Positions 42,750-50,963 of a stretch of 61,218 nucleotides of DNA are shown one piece after another (the first letter of the stretch is position 1; every line of letters begins with the position of its first letter). The stretch lies in assembly GCA_017502085.1 (NCBI GenBank), contig JAFVVQ010000056.1, forward strand, positions 1 through 61,218, in the 5' to 3' direction. The notes under the pieces were generated by a model. The model was not told the origin of the DNA. It saw only the letters and a list, made by a program, of their open reading frames with translations, and did not search any database. Both the position numbers and the translations under genes were made by a program. This stretch comes from Clostridia bacterium (GTDB lineage Bacteria > Bacillota > Clostridia > Oscillospirales > Acutalibacteraceae).

Positions 42750-42900
42750 GCCTCGGTTTTGAATAGCGGTGCCTTAAGTTACATTCAGCTAAGCGCTCTC
42801 TTTAATGTGCCTATCTGATATGTACCACCAAATTGACGCTCTCGTCCTTGTGACGGGGGCGTTTTGGCTATCTTTTGAATAGCGGTTAGTATATTATCAT
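42750..42900. other. Non-coding stretch with short repeats
   Basis: TTTTGAATAGCGGT occurs twice (42754-42767 and 42873-42886), with a hairpin-like CGCTCTCGTC..GACGGGGGCG between. I see no gene here; it may be a remnant of an inserted element. Confidence 0.35.
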
Positions 42901-42969
42901 AAACGCAAAGAAAATGCAAGTGTTTTTTTAAATTTTTTGCAATTTTTCTATGTTTTATATTATTTATAA

Positions 42970-43128
42970 ATGATTTACGGAACAGAGTTAATTATGAACA
43001 TAACTGTTAATGATGCGGAATCGTTCAGAGTTTCACAAAAGCAAATGAGATATTGTTTTTACCGAACGGAGAAAAATTTCTGCATTATCCTCGATGAAAG
43101 ATATCTCTTTAATGCATCTATTTCATAG
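42970..43128 (+). CDS. Possible 52-residue protein
   Basis: ATG 42970 to TAG 43126-43128: MIYGTELIMNITVNDAESFR continuing with KQMRYCFYRTEKNF. There is no ribosome site before the ATG. It may be a decayed or chance frame; nothing else is seen between 42900 and 43226. Confidence 0.2.
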   Translation: MIYGTELIMNITVNDAESFRVSQKQMRYCFYRTEKNFCIILDERYLFNASIS

Positions 43129-43226
43129 AATCAAAGGGAGTGGTGTCTCCGTACATTTTTTCATCTCTTAATATGGGTAATAATCATATTGAAGAAGAAT
43201 CTCGGCAAGTATCCCTGGAACAATCA

Positions 43227-43592
43227 TCATAAAATCAATTCTGATGTTACAATCTCCCTTGCACGAGCTTCAATGTTATTTATTTGGGCAACCCATTCCA
43301 TTTGGTCATCTGCTTTGAGTTGTTCTGTAATTCCCTCACTGATCTTCATCTGTTCTGCTATCTGAGAGAACATATCTGATGCTTGTTCATCAATCTCTGC
43401 AAGGTGAGTCCACAGTGTGCCATTCATAAGCATAATGTTGAACTGAACTCGTTTATGTTTCATAAGATGATCTTTGCGTTTCAGTCCCCATACACCGAGC
43501 GGTTTGTTTGCTTCGGCAGGTAATGCGATGTTGGGGATTATGTAGTCTGCTACTTGTCGGTAAGTGATGTTTGTTTTTGCTTGCTGTGTCAT
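43227..43592 (-). CDS. tnpV: TnpV-family protein of the mobile element
   Basis: 121 residues. The start is TYRQVADYIIPNIALPAEAN and KPLGVWGLKRKDHLMKHKR, then a helical half ending in MEWVAQINNIEARAREIVTS. It fits the TnpV family known from Tn4451-like elements, where it lies beside the end opposite to, or near, the serine recombinase TnpX; its biochemical role is not established. It has an AGGTC site 7 bases before the ATG and lies only 25 bases from the SpoVT remnant stop. A truncated copy is at 40743-40946. Confidence 0.88.
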   Translation of the reverse strand: MTQQAKTNITYRQVADYIIPNIALPAEANKPLGVWGLKRKDHLMKHKRVQFNIMLMNGTLWTHLAEIDEQASDMFSQIAEQMKISEGITEQLKADDQMEWVAQINNIEARAREIVTSELIL

Positions 43593-43616
43593 AGTTTTTG
43601 ACCTCCGTATAATTTA

Positions 43617-43790
43617 TTATTCCTTGCAACGCTTATAGAAATTAAGCATTGCATAACAGAATCTTTCACACGGTGTCAATGATATATGTAACGGGTCGCC
43701 TTCACGGATACGCATAGTGCGGCGGATTTCCTTGGGGATAACGACTCTTCCGAGGTCGTCGATTCTTCTGACAATACCTGTGGCTTTCAT
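43617..43790 (-). pseudogene. spoVT: N-terminal fragment of spoVT ending in element sequence
   Basis: ATG 43790 (GGAGA ten bases upstream), reading MKATGIVRRIDDLGRVVIPK and on to REGDP at residue 33: the AbrB/SpoVT DNA-binding domain. After the 16-bp attachment core the frame enters the element and adds 24 foreign residues (LHISLTPCERFCYAMLNFYK and four more) before TAA. The missing part, SpoVT 34-179, is fused to the recombinase 18 kb away. The 57-residue product keeps most of the swapped-hairpin domain, so it might still bind DNA. Confidence 0.95.
43690..43705. repeat. Attachment-site core, right end of the spoVT element
   Basis: AACGGGTCGCCTTCAC, identical to 25535-25550. The chromosomal side (towards 43706) is CGTATCC on the minus strand; the element side reads TACATAT. 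Confidence 0.9.
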
Positions 43791-43965
43791 TTTATATCTT
43801 TCTCCTTATATTTTGGTTGCCTTGTTATTGTTTGTCAGAAATTGCGGTTTATACGGAAAATTTTTATTTTGCTGTTTTAATATGACCGAATAACTCGGGC
43901 GGCTTGATGTTTATATGTGCGTATGATATACTGAACCCGTAACATTGCGAAACGGAGGCAAAAAC

Positions 43966-45090
43966 ATGAAATACGATATAGCTGCATTTATATGGCCGTC
44001 ATATACGGGCGATGAGCCGCGCACACGCATTTTCTGGCCCGAAGGCTACGGCGAATGGCAAACGGTAAAAGCGATGACCGATAAAGGCTACAAAGGTTGC
44101 CGCTGGCCGAGAATACCGACCTGGGGTTACGTCAACGAAGCCGACAGCCGTGTTATGGAAATGCAGATTGACTGCGCCGTTTCGTACGGAGTTAACGTTT
44201 TCATCTATGACTGGTATTGGTACGATAACCGTCCGTTTCTCGAAAACTGCATTAATGACGGATTCCTCAAGGCACGCAACAACAAGGATATGAAATTCTG
44301 TCTGATGTGGGCAAACCACGATGCAACCCATCTCTGGGACAAACGGAATTCCGACAATGACCTTTCAACCGTTATATGGAGCGGTGTTGTTACTCCCGAA
44401 ATATTTTCAAACATCTGTGACAGAACGATTGAAAAGTATTTCAGCCGTGAGAATTACTATATGATTGACGGTTGCCCCGTCTATATGATTTTTGACATTG
44501 ATAACTTTATCCGTTCTTTCGGCACGAGTGACGAATGCAGAAAAGGTATTGATGAATTCCGCAGAAAAACCGTTGAGGCAGGCTTTGACGGACTACATTT
44601 TCAGGTTGTTCATTGGCGCAACCGTGTTTTCAACTGGCTCGATGATTCCGACATCAATAAAGGTGTTGACTCTGCTGAGATGTACCGTTTTCTCGGAGTT
44701 GATTCCGTAACGAGCTATAACTGGGGCTGTTCAACGGATTTTGACGGCGATTATACCGAGATTACGGACAGATACGTTGGTGAAATTGAAAAGGAAACAG
44801 AGAAACTCAACATTCCGTTTTATCCGAATATTTCGGTTGGTTGGGATAACAACGTGAGATTCAATAAATTTATTCCCGGAGTTGTGGAAAACAATACGCC
44901 CGAAAACTTCAGGACCGCCTGCGAAAGAATAAAGGATTTTGCGGATTCGGCGCTTGAAAGCGGCATAATGAAAGCTCCGTTTATAACGGTAAACAGTTGG
45001 AATGAATGGACAGAAACAAGCTATCTTCAGCCCGATGACCTCTACGGTTACGGCTATCTTGAAGCGATAAAAGAAGTTTTCGGTGAATGA
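43966..45090 (+). CDS. WbsX-like protein (glycan enzyme of the GH99-related type)
   Basis: 374 residues from ATG 43966 (GGAGG at 43954-43958). The start IAAFIWPSYTGDEPRTRIFW and WPRIPTWGYV, then GVNVFIYDWYWYDNRPFLE and late VNSWNEWTETSYLQPD are typical of the WbsX family, which has a barrel related to GH99. Members occur in capsule or O-antigen clusters and are often called glycosyltransferases, but may be hydrolases acting on mannose/rhamnose chains. No signal peptide. It is followed by the XRE-desulfoferrodoxin gene. Confidence 0.85.
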   Translation: MKYDIAAFIWPSYTGDEPRTRIFWPEGYGEWQTVKAMTDKGYKGCRWPRIPTWGYVNEADSRVMEMQIDCAVSYGVNVFIYDWYWYDNRPFLENCINDGFLKARNNKDMKFCLMWANHDATHLWDKRNSDNDLSTVIWSGVVTPEIFSNICDRTIEKYFSRENYYMIDGCPVYMIFDIDNFIRSFGTSDECRKGIDEFRRKTVEAGFDGLHFQVVHWRNRVFNWLDDSDINKGVDSAEMYRFLGVDSVTSYNWGCSTDFDGDYTEITDRYVGEIEKETEKLNIPFYPNISVGWDNNVRFNKFIPGVVENNTPENFRTACERIKDFADSALESGIMKAPFITVNSWNEWTETSYLQPDDLYGYGYLEAIKEVFGE

Positions 45091-45166
45091 TATTTACTAT
45101 CCACGAAGCGTAGGTTGTGGTTTTGCCGATGATAAGTTATACTGTAACCGTAAAGGAGAAACAGCT

Positions 45167-45751
45167 ATGGATAATTATATTACAGGTGCAACAATCAAAC
45201 GCTTGCGTGAAGCAAAAGGTGTTACGCAGACTCAGCTTGCCGAGCAGATAGGTGTCAGCGATAAGGCGGTATCAAAATGGGAAACGGCAAAGGGTCTGCC
45301 CGATATTACGCTGATTGAACCGCTTGCAAAGACTCTCGGGGTTTCGGTTATGGAGCTTATGTCAGGCAATACGGTTATCAATAAAAATATTTCGTCAAAC
45401 ATACTGCGTTCAAAGTTTTACGTTTGCCCCGTATGTGGCAACGTAATCCGTACAACGGGTGACACGGTTATAAGCTGCTGCGGAATTGCTTTGCCGCCGC
45501 TTGAAGCGGAAGATGTTGACGAAGCACACGGTGTAACCGTTGAAAAGGTTGAAGATGAGCATTTTATAACGGTCAATCACGAAATGGCAAAGACTCATTT
45601 CATATCGTTTATCGCATATCTGACATCCGACAGAGTGCAGTTTGTCAAGTTTTATCCCGAAGGCAACGCAGAAACACGCTTACAACTCCGTGGCAGAGGA
45701 TATCTGTATATCTACTGCAACAAGCACGGACTTATGAAAAAGAAGATATAA
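45167..45751 (+). CDS. XRE regulator fused to a complete desulfoferrodoxin (superoxide reductase-like) module
   Basis: 194 residues from ATG 45167 (TAAAGGAGAA upstream). Residues 5-65 are an HTH_3 domain (VTQTQLAEQIGVSDKAVSKW). Residues 83-106 are a desulforedoxin-like centre I: Cys87, Cys90, Cys104 and Cys105 (CPVC .. SCC). Residues 125-192 form the superoxide-reductase domain with all centre II ligands: His132, His138, His144, Cys184 and His187 (EHF, NHEM, THF, CNKHG). So it may bind two irons, sense superoxide or peroxide and switch DNA binding, or act as enzyme and sensor both. It is followed by the terminator 45757-45786. Confidence 0.88.
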   Translation: MDNYITGATIKRLREAKGVTQTQLAEQIGVSDKAVSKWETAKGLPDITLIEPLAKTLGVSVMELMSGNTVINKNISSNILRSKFYVCPVCGNVIRTTGDTVISCCGIALPPLEAEDVDEAHGVTVEKVEDEHFITVNHEMAKTHFISFIAYLTSDRVQFVKFYPEGNAETRLQLRGRGYLYIYCNKHGLMKKKI

Positions 45752-45756
45752 TGCAA

Positions 45757-45786
45757 GAGCCGTCCGAGCTTAAAACTCGGGCGGCT
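45757..45786. terminator. Bidirectional terminator
   Basis: GCCGTCCGAG / CTCGGGCGGC stem with A-rich loop, followed by TTGATTTTTTA, between convergent genes. Confidence 0.85.
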
Positions 45787-45793
45787 TGATTTT

Positions 45794-47485
45794 TTAACCG
45801 ACAATCTGTTTGCACGACAATATTTTTGAACCTGAGCAGGAAAGCTCAACGGTGTCGCCTGCTTCAAGGAGCAGCATATTTTCATGTTCTGATGCTTTTG
45901 CTTTGAAAATATTGTTTTCTGTGTCAATCAGATAAATATAGGTGTTTCCGTCGATATCGATATATTTTACTGAAGCGATTGCAACGGTTACATTCTTAAT
46001 TTCATCGGCAGGAGTCTGAATTTCGCTTATGCCGAGCATAGCCTTGTATTTTGCGATACATTCTGCCTGCGTTGCGGCAGTTGTTACGATGTTGTACTGC
46101 TCAACATTGACTGCGGCATAAAGCTTCACAAGTCCGCCCGAATCCTTAAGCACCATAATATATGTGGGATTTCCCTCAACGTTAATCAAAGAGGGGAACG
46201 AAGCCTGATAGCCTTTTTCCTGAACTTCGCCCTCTGCGGCTGCCATTGCAGATTTTTCATCGGCACCTGCAATCGCATAATAACGGCTTTCGCCCGTTCT
46301 TTCGTTGGCAAGAAGGAAGCCTATGTTTGAGCTGTCGCCGTTAACTGAAGTTACACCCGTGTATATCCATATATCGCCGTCTTTGGCAACATAACCGTAA
46401 TCGGAAACAGGCTTTTCGTCTGAGGAATCATCTTCTGAACTGTAGGTTGTAACCTGCTTGCAGCCCTTTTTGGCAAACAGACTGTTCATAAATCCGTTCT
46501 GATACATTCCGTACCAGTTATACTGTTCGCAGATAAGGTCGCCGTGGAAAACAACATCAATCCATCTCGGAATATCAGCAACATCATATCTGACGGTTTC
46601 GCCCGATACGGGGTCAAGCACGATGCAACCGATTACGGTTTTTCCTCCGAAGAGAGAAATTGTTTTATCAACGATTGATGCAACATAATAAGGCTTTCCG
46701 CTTTCATCGATTTCAAAATGAAGATTTTCGGTCATCAACGTGGGATATTCCAGCCAGATGTGTCTTTTTGCATCTTCAAGAAAATAGGCGGAGGGAATAT
46801 ATTTCATGCCTTCGGATTTTTCAAACGAAGCTGACATTGAAACGGGGTCAACGGTAACATAACCTTTGACGCCCTCTTTGTTGTTCATCCATTTGAAGAA
46901 TCCTGCATATTCAAGAGCAGAAACCTTTACGGGTTTTCCGTTGTAGTCAATCTGTATGTAATCGTTCGAAACATCAAACTGGCTTACAACATCCGAAAGA
47001 GCACCTATTTCACGGTCGCCGAGCATTCGTGCCGATGCGGTATCCATGAGAGCAATGGAATCTGTTTCAACGGACTCAGATAAATCGGCGGTAAAATCCG
47101 AGTCATTAACCTTCAGAATTTTTGCATAAGAGGTTGCGTTGAACATAGTGCTGCCGATAATGCCTGCTCCGATAATGATAACAGTCAAGGCGATGGGCAG
47201 AATATAGGGCACTATTGAAAATCTGAATTCGCTGTGTTTCTTTGTACGTCCTTTTGAACCTGTCTTTTTTGAAACGGTTATCCAACCGAAATCTTTGCAT
47301 CCTTTTGTAAGCCTACCGGCAAGGATTGCCGCAAACAGGGCAAGGATAACAATAACCCAAAAGCCGGGATTGTGGATGTTGATTGCGGTGCTTGAAATAA
47401 AAAATCCCGCTGCTGATACAATCAGACCCGTAACCAAGCCCGTAATCAAACCTGTAATAACAGGTACTACACCTGATTTTTTCAT
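45794..47485 (-). CDS. Large membrane-anchored protein of unknown function
   Basis: 563 residues from ATG 47485 (AAGGAG eight bases upstream). Two N-terminal helices (about 9-33 and 40-57), a basic cytoplasmic loop, one more helix (about 92-115), and then about 440 residues of probably extracellular beta-rich sequence with repeats of the kind GYVTVDPVSMSASF / GCIVLDPVSGETVRY and a CvpA-unrelated end. No enzymatic motif recognised; possibly a transporter-like or cell-wall-linked protein. Confidence 0.7.
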   Translation of the reverse strand: MKKSGVVPVITGLITGLVTGLIVSAAGFFISSTAINIHNPGFWVIVILALFAAILAGRLTKGCKDFGWITVSKKTGSKGRTKKHSEFRFSIVPYILPIALTVIIIGAGIIGSTMFNATSYAKILKVNDSDFTADLSESVETDSIALMDTASARMLGDREIGALSDVVSQFDVSNDYIQIDYNGKPVKVSALEYAGFFKWMNNKEGVKGYVTVDPVSMSASFEKSEGMKYIPSAYFLEDAKRHIWLEYPTLMTENLHFEIDESGKPYYVASIVDKTISLFGGKTVIGCIVLDPVSGETVRYDVADIPRWIDVVFHGDLICEQYNWYGMYQNGFMNSLFAKKGCKQVTTYSSEDDSSDEKPVSDYGYVAKDGDIWIYTGVTSVNGDSSNIGFLLANERTGESRYYAIAGADEKSAMAAAEGEVQEKGYQASFPSLINVEGNPTYIMVLKDSGGLVKLYAAVNVEQYNIVTTAATQAECIAKYKAMLGISEIQTPADEIKNVTVAIASVKYIDIDGNTYIYLIDTENNIFKAKASEHENMLLLEAGDTVELSCSGSKILSCKQIVG

Positions 47486-47574
47486 GTTTTTCACTCCTTA
47501 TTAATGGCATTCATCTATAAGACGCTTTAAAAAATTTTTGGTCTATAATATTATGCCAAAATTTCTTTTAACAG

Positions 47575-47799
47575 TCAACAACACGCCTTAAGCAATCCCA
47601 CCGCACCGGCGATTAGTGCAACGGGTAAGAGTAAAACGAATCCGCCGACGAAAATTGCGAGAAGAATAAATGCGGGCACTGCAATTGCAAGCAGTATTGT
47701 TGCAACGATTTTAGCTGCACCCCAAGTTAACTTGAATGCCAATCCTATGGCTTTGAAGAAAAGCCAGATTGCAAGAATCGAAAATATTATTTCAATCAA
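47575..47799 (-). CDS. Small hydrophobic membrane protein
   Basis: 74 residues from TTG 47799 (GGAGTGA upstream), nearly all hydrophobic, with two or three helices and a Cys-Cys end. Its TTG start overlaps the TGA of the 52-residue gene upstream (TTGA), so both are translated together. Function unknown. Confidence 0.65.
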   Translation of the reverse strand: MIEIIFSILAIWLFFKAIGLAFKLTWGAAKIVATILLAIAVPAFILLAIFVGGFVLLLPVALIAGAVGLLKACC

Positions 47800-47954
47800 T
47801 ATAAATCACTCCTTGATATTATTATATTGCCGTCTGAATTATCCTTGCCGTCTTTTTTGTTTGATATCTCTACCCCGATAGTTCGTGCATATTCGGGATT
47901 CTTTGCAAGTTTTTCTGTCAGCCTGATGGCCAATATTTTCTGTCTCGGACTCAT
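47796..47954 (-). CDS. Small soluble protein of unknown function (52 residues)
   Basis: ATG 47954 with AAGGAGTG seven bases before it. The sequence starts MSPRQKILAIRLTEKLAKNP and continues EYARTIGVEISNKK; charged and helical. Proteins with a similar start are common in clostridia next to small membrane proteins, but I know no function. Translationally coupled to the 74-residue gene downstream. Confidence 0.65.
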   Translation of the reverse strand: MSPRQKILAIRLTEKLAKNPEYARTIGVEISNKKDGKDNSDGNIIISRSDLY

Positions 47955-48064
47955 ATGCAACACTCCTTCGTGTTTTCTTGACTATATGATAGCGCAACAA
48001 ATCACAAAACGGAATGACACTTTGTGCGGAAAACATACTCTGTTTTTTCACAATAAATGCAAAA

Positions 48065-48093
48065 ACGGTGCCCGGTTTAATTCCGGACACCGT
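48065..48093 (-). terminator. Terminator of the 166-residue HTH gene
   Basis: ACGGTG-CCGG / CCGG-CACCGT stem with a mismatch; on the minus strand followed by TTTTTGC. Confidence 0.75.
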
Positions 48094-48099
48094 AATTTA

Positions 48100-48600
48100 T
48101 TATTCGCCTTTGATCTGATTGTATTTTTCTATGTTGATTTTCTTATCTGCAAGCATCTGCTCAACCCATAACTGCAGGGTTTCAACGGTAATTGAAATTC
48201 GTTCAAGTTCTTTCTGAATAAAAACAAAATCCTTGATTTCATCGTCATCTATCATACCGTCGGCGGTGATTTCGATAAGTCTTTCCTGGCTCTTTTTCAT
48301 TGAATTGAGCGACGAAAGCATTTCGAGAACAATCTGTGCAAGGTCTTTGACCTTGACTTCGGGTACGTATTTTTCACCTATAGGACACTCTTTTGAGCAG
48401 TAATGGTTGCAGAGAGTCGGCTCGCCGTAAATTTCGGCAAGTAACATCACTTCATCGGGAGTTATCGGAAATTTGCCGTTTTCTATTCTTTCCAGACGCT
48501 CGGGCTGAATGGGATTATCCATAAGCGATGCCTTGTCACAAACATCGTCTCTCGTCAGGTCATGCTTTTTTCGTGTTTCTTTGTAGATTGTGTCTGCCAT
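48100..48600 (-). CDS. Helix-turn-helix protein with Cys-rich motif and C-terminal helices
   Basis: 166 residues. The N-terminal part (KETRKKHDLTRDDVCDKASL, then ERLERIENGKFPITPDEVML) is a Cro/C1-like HTH. A short Cys cluster follows (CNHYCSKECPIG, about 63-74), which could bind a metal. The rest is helical (MLSSLNSMKKSQERLIEI .. ELERISITVETLQLWVEQM). Such proteins are usual in gut clostridia; a target is not evident. It stands between GH5 and the two small genes, all on the minus strand. Confidence 0.75.
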   Translation of the reverse strand: MADTIYKETRKKHDLTRDDVCDKASLMDNPIQPERLERIENGKFPITPDEVMLLAEIYGEPTLCNHYCSKECPIGEKYVPEVKVKDLAQIVLEMLSSLNSMKKSQERLIEITADGMIDDDEIKDFVFIQKELERISITVETLQLWVEQMLADKKINIEKYNQIKGE

Positions 48601-48657
48601 ATTAATTCACCTTCATATAATATCGATCTTCTGAAAATATCAGACGGCTTTCAACTT

Positions 48658-49740
48658 TTACGGTTTTATGTAGTCGGGGAATTCAAGGATGTGTGTTGTT
48701 CTGTCGAAAAGTCTGAAATCCAGACCGTTATCCCACACAAGGCAAGGAATACCGAATTTGTTTGCGGTTGTGATAAAATATTCTGCTCTTTCGGAAAGAT
48801 TTTCAAGATTGACTCTGTCTGTCCAGCCGAATTCTCCAAGCACAACACCGTAGCCTTTTTTGATTATAATCCTGTAAATATCCCTGAGGATTTTATACAT
48901 TTCATATTTTTCAATCAGTGTGAGTCTGTTTTCGCAGTCGAGGAATTCGCTTCTGTGTGCCGTTCCGTAGTAGCAATGTATTGAAACAAGAACATGGGGG
49001 TCATCGGGAAGTCTGAGTGCGGAAACGGGTTCGGTTTCACAGCGTGCCGCATAGGTTGTGACTGAAACAAAACGGCTTTCGTTTTTGCCTCCGCTTTGGC
49101 GTATGGCTTTGAGTGCCGCAAAGTTGAGGTTATTGACCACCTCATAGTGCTCAGGAATACCGCTCCATTCGGTATCGCATCCCACTACTCTCGGCTCGTT
49201 CATTGTTTCAAAAATGAGGCGTTCGTCGTAGTCCTTGAAATACTCGCTCACCTGCGACCAGATGGCGGTGATAACCGCTGTTGCGTTTTCTTCGTGCGCT
49301 TTGTCGGTAATAAGCCAGAATGTGTCATCGTGATGGATATTTATTATGGCGTACATTTCACACTCGAGCACCCAGTCAACAATCTGCTTTACACGGGCAA
49401 GCCACTCGTCGTCAATCACATAATTCTCATCAAGGTGTTGTGCCCAGGTTATCGGAATTCTGACCGTTCTGAAGCCTGCATTTTTTACAGCTTCTATCAT
49501 TTCCTTGGTTGTATATGGATTGCCCCAATAAGTTTCGCTTTCGAGACCCATTTTTTCGGCTGAACCCATTTCGCAGGCTTCAAGTGTGTTTCCGAGATTC
49601 CAGCCGTTGCCTAAGTTTTTTGCAAATTCAACGGATTCTGTCTGCGGTGATTCAGGGAAAAATACTGTGTCAACGATATTTGAAAAACAACTGCTGAAAA
49701 AAGTTACGACAGCGGTAATGAATGCAACAACCGACTTCAT
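48658..49740 (-). CDS. GH5 endoglucanase (cellulase)
   Basis: 360 residues. The N-terminus is a signal-peptide-like hydrophobic stretch ending in SSCFSN, possibly a lipobox. The GH5 barrel has GWNLGNTLEA (46-55), FRTVRIPITWAQHL, the acid/base Glu182 in FETMNEP and the nucleophile Glu303 in VVLGEFGW, plus HCYYG and LVWDNG near the substrate site. It cuts beta-1,4-glucan outside the cell. No carbohydrate-binding or dockerin module is attached, so it is a single-domain enzyme. Confidence 0.94.
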   Translation of the reverse strand: MKSVVAFITAVVTFFSSCFSNIVDTVFFPESPQTESVEFAKNLGNGWNLGNTLEACEMGSAEKMGLESETYWGNPYTTKEMIEAVKNAGFRTVRIPITWAQHLDENYVIDDEWLARVKQIVDWVLECEMYAIINIHHDDTFWLITDKAHEENATAVITAIWSQVSEYFKDYDERLIFETMNEPRVVGCDTEWSGIPEHYEVVNNLNFAALKAIRQSGGKNESRFVSVTTYAARCETEPVSALRLPDDPHVLVSIHCYYGTAHRSEFLDCENRLTLIEKYEMYKILRDIYRIIIKKGYGVVLGEFGWTDRVNLENLSERAEYFITTANKFGIPCLVWDNGLDFRLFDRTTHILEFPDYIKP

Positions 49741-49844
49741 AATAATATCTCTCCGTATAGTTTGTTTACAAGATATATCTTATCAAAAAGCAGATTGAAA
49801 ATCAAGCGGATGAAGCGTTATAGGTCCTGAACGCTTAAATGAAA

Positions 49845-50000
49845 ACGCCTGAAACCGTTGATATGTAAGGGATTTACTCAAGCCGTTTCTCTAAATCGAG
49901 CAGAGCGGAAATGTAGTTTTCCGACTGTGTCCATGTTGTCTGTAACGGGTCAATTTCATGGATCAATATGGTTAATTTATTAGTATATGTTTACAAACAT
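49845..50000 (-). pseudogene. Remnant of a reading frame between GH5 and the DUF6061 gene
   Basis: The minus strand has an open tail of about 30 codons ending TAA near 49878 (HEIDPLQTTWTQSENYISAL, then LDLEKRLE) without a start signal. It looks like the end of a lost gene. The first copy of the palindromic repeat (49850-49873) overlaps its end. Confidence 0.3.
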
Positions 50001-50515
50001 ATAATTATTCATAAAATAAAAAATTAATCATTCTGAATGTTTATAATTAAAACTATTATACAATTTGTCTGTATGCAGATTCACAAAAAGCCGACGGGGG
50101 TTAGCTGGGTGCTCATAAAACAGTAATTTAAAAAATTTTTATTTAGAGCATCTGTCTGACATGGTTGGTAAAAAGTAGAACACGAGAAATTGAAGCATAG
50201 CTTCATTTCTCGTGTTTTTATTTTTCTACATCTTGAAATATCGCCTTTGTAACGAATAAAACGCAAAATCAGGGTTACAGGTCAAACTATACGCACCCCT
50301 CAATTACCGTACTCTGAAACCGTTGATATACAAGGGTTTCAGAACCTCTATTTGGTTAATTTTTTACAGTAACGGAAGTGATTTATATTTCTTGTTTTTT
50401 ACAACAAAAAATATGTTATGTGGAAAAAGTAAATGCAAAATCGGGGCAACAGGTCAAACTATACGTACCCCTCGATTACCGCACTTTCAAACCCTTATAT
50501 ATCAACGATTCCAGA
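49850..50515. repeat. Three copies of an imperfect palindrome, two within longer direct repeats
   Basis: Copy 1 CTGAAACCGTTGATATGTAA (from 49850), copy 2 CTGAAACC..GGTTTCAG (50314-50342) and copy 3 AAACCCTTATATATCAACG (50487-50505, in reverse orientation). The stretches before copies 2 and 3 (from about 50261 and 50431) share GGTCAAACTATACG and ACCCCTC.ATTACCG.ACT. Such quasi-palindromes resemble recombinase core sites; no recombinase gene is near. Confidence 0.5.
50179..50216. terminator. Strong hairpin, terminator-like
   Basis: AACACGAGAAAT(T)GAAGC / GCTTCATTTCTCGTGTT with a single bulged base and a T-rich end. There is no intact gene before it on the plus strand; it may end a lost gene. 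Confidence 0.6.
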
Positions 50516-50564
50516 GCCTACTTTTCCTACGTTTTTCAAACTATTAAAAGGAGTTTTTTATTTT

Positions 50565-50822
50565 ATGATTAATAACATTATTTCTTGTGAATTTAATATC
50601 GATACCGCTTGTGTTGAGGTGAAACTCGCCGACGGTTCAATGGTGTCAATCGATTGCACTGCAGTTGAAAACGAATATGCAAACAACATGTACGAAACAT
50701 CAGAACTCGATTTTCTTATATACAATGAGCCGATGAGTTATGTCAGATTATTGCTCAGCGGCAAGGTGAAAGAATATTTGCGAAACAACACAGATTATAC
50801 GCCGTTATCTGATATGAGATAA
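50565..50822 (+). CDS. DUF6061-like small protein, second copy
   Basis: 85 residues from ATG 50565 (AAAAGGAG at 50546-50553). Reads IISCEFNIDTACVEVKLADG and IDCTAVENEYANNMYETSEL, matching the 81-residue protein at 2960-3205 in length and order. Longer upstream starts would cover the repeat region. Function unknown. A terminator follows (50830-50861). Confidence 0.75.
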   Translation: MINNIISCEFNIDTACVEVKLADGSMVSIDCTAVENEYANNMYETSELDFLIYNEPMSYVRLLLSGKVKEYLRNNTDYTPLSDMR

Positions 50823-50829
50823 AATTTCA

Positions 50830-50861
50830 GCAGGCAACATCATTTTCGGTGTTGCCTGCTG
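50830..50861 (+). terminator. Terminator of the second DUF6061-like gene
   Basis: AGCAGGCAACA / TGTTGCCTGCT perfect stem followed by GTTTCGTTT. Confidence 0.8.
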
Positions 50862-50963
50862 TTTCGTTTAAACACATAACTATCGTACTAAGATTTTTTG
50901 TGGAAAAGCAGAAAATTATATGATATAATAAAGATAATTCTTCCATTTTTGTGAGGTAAAAAT

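Larger units (their letters stand above)
25535..43705. mobile_element. Tn4451-like mobilizable element integrated in spoVT (about 18.2 kb)
   Basis: The element is bounded by the 16-bp direct repeats 25535-25550 and 43690-43705. It carries a large serine recombinase at one end and TnpV at the other, with a MobV relaxase and a RepA-like ATPase between, the arrangement known from Tn4451-type mobilizable elements. It lacks type IV secretion genes, so transfer would need a helper. The genes from about 34.9 to 42 kb are visibly more AT-rich than the chromosomal flanks. Confidence 0.9.
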
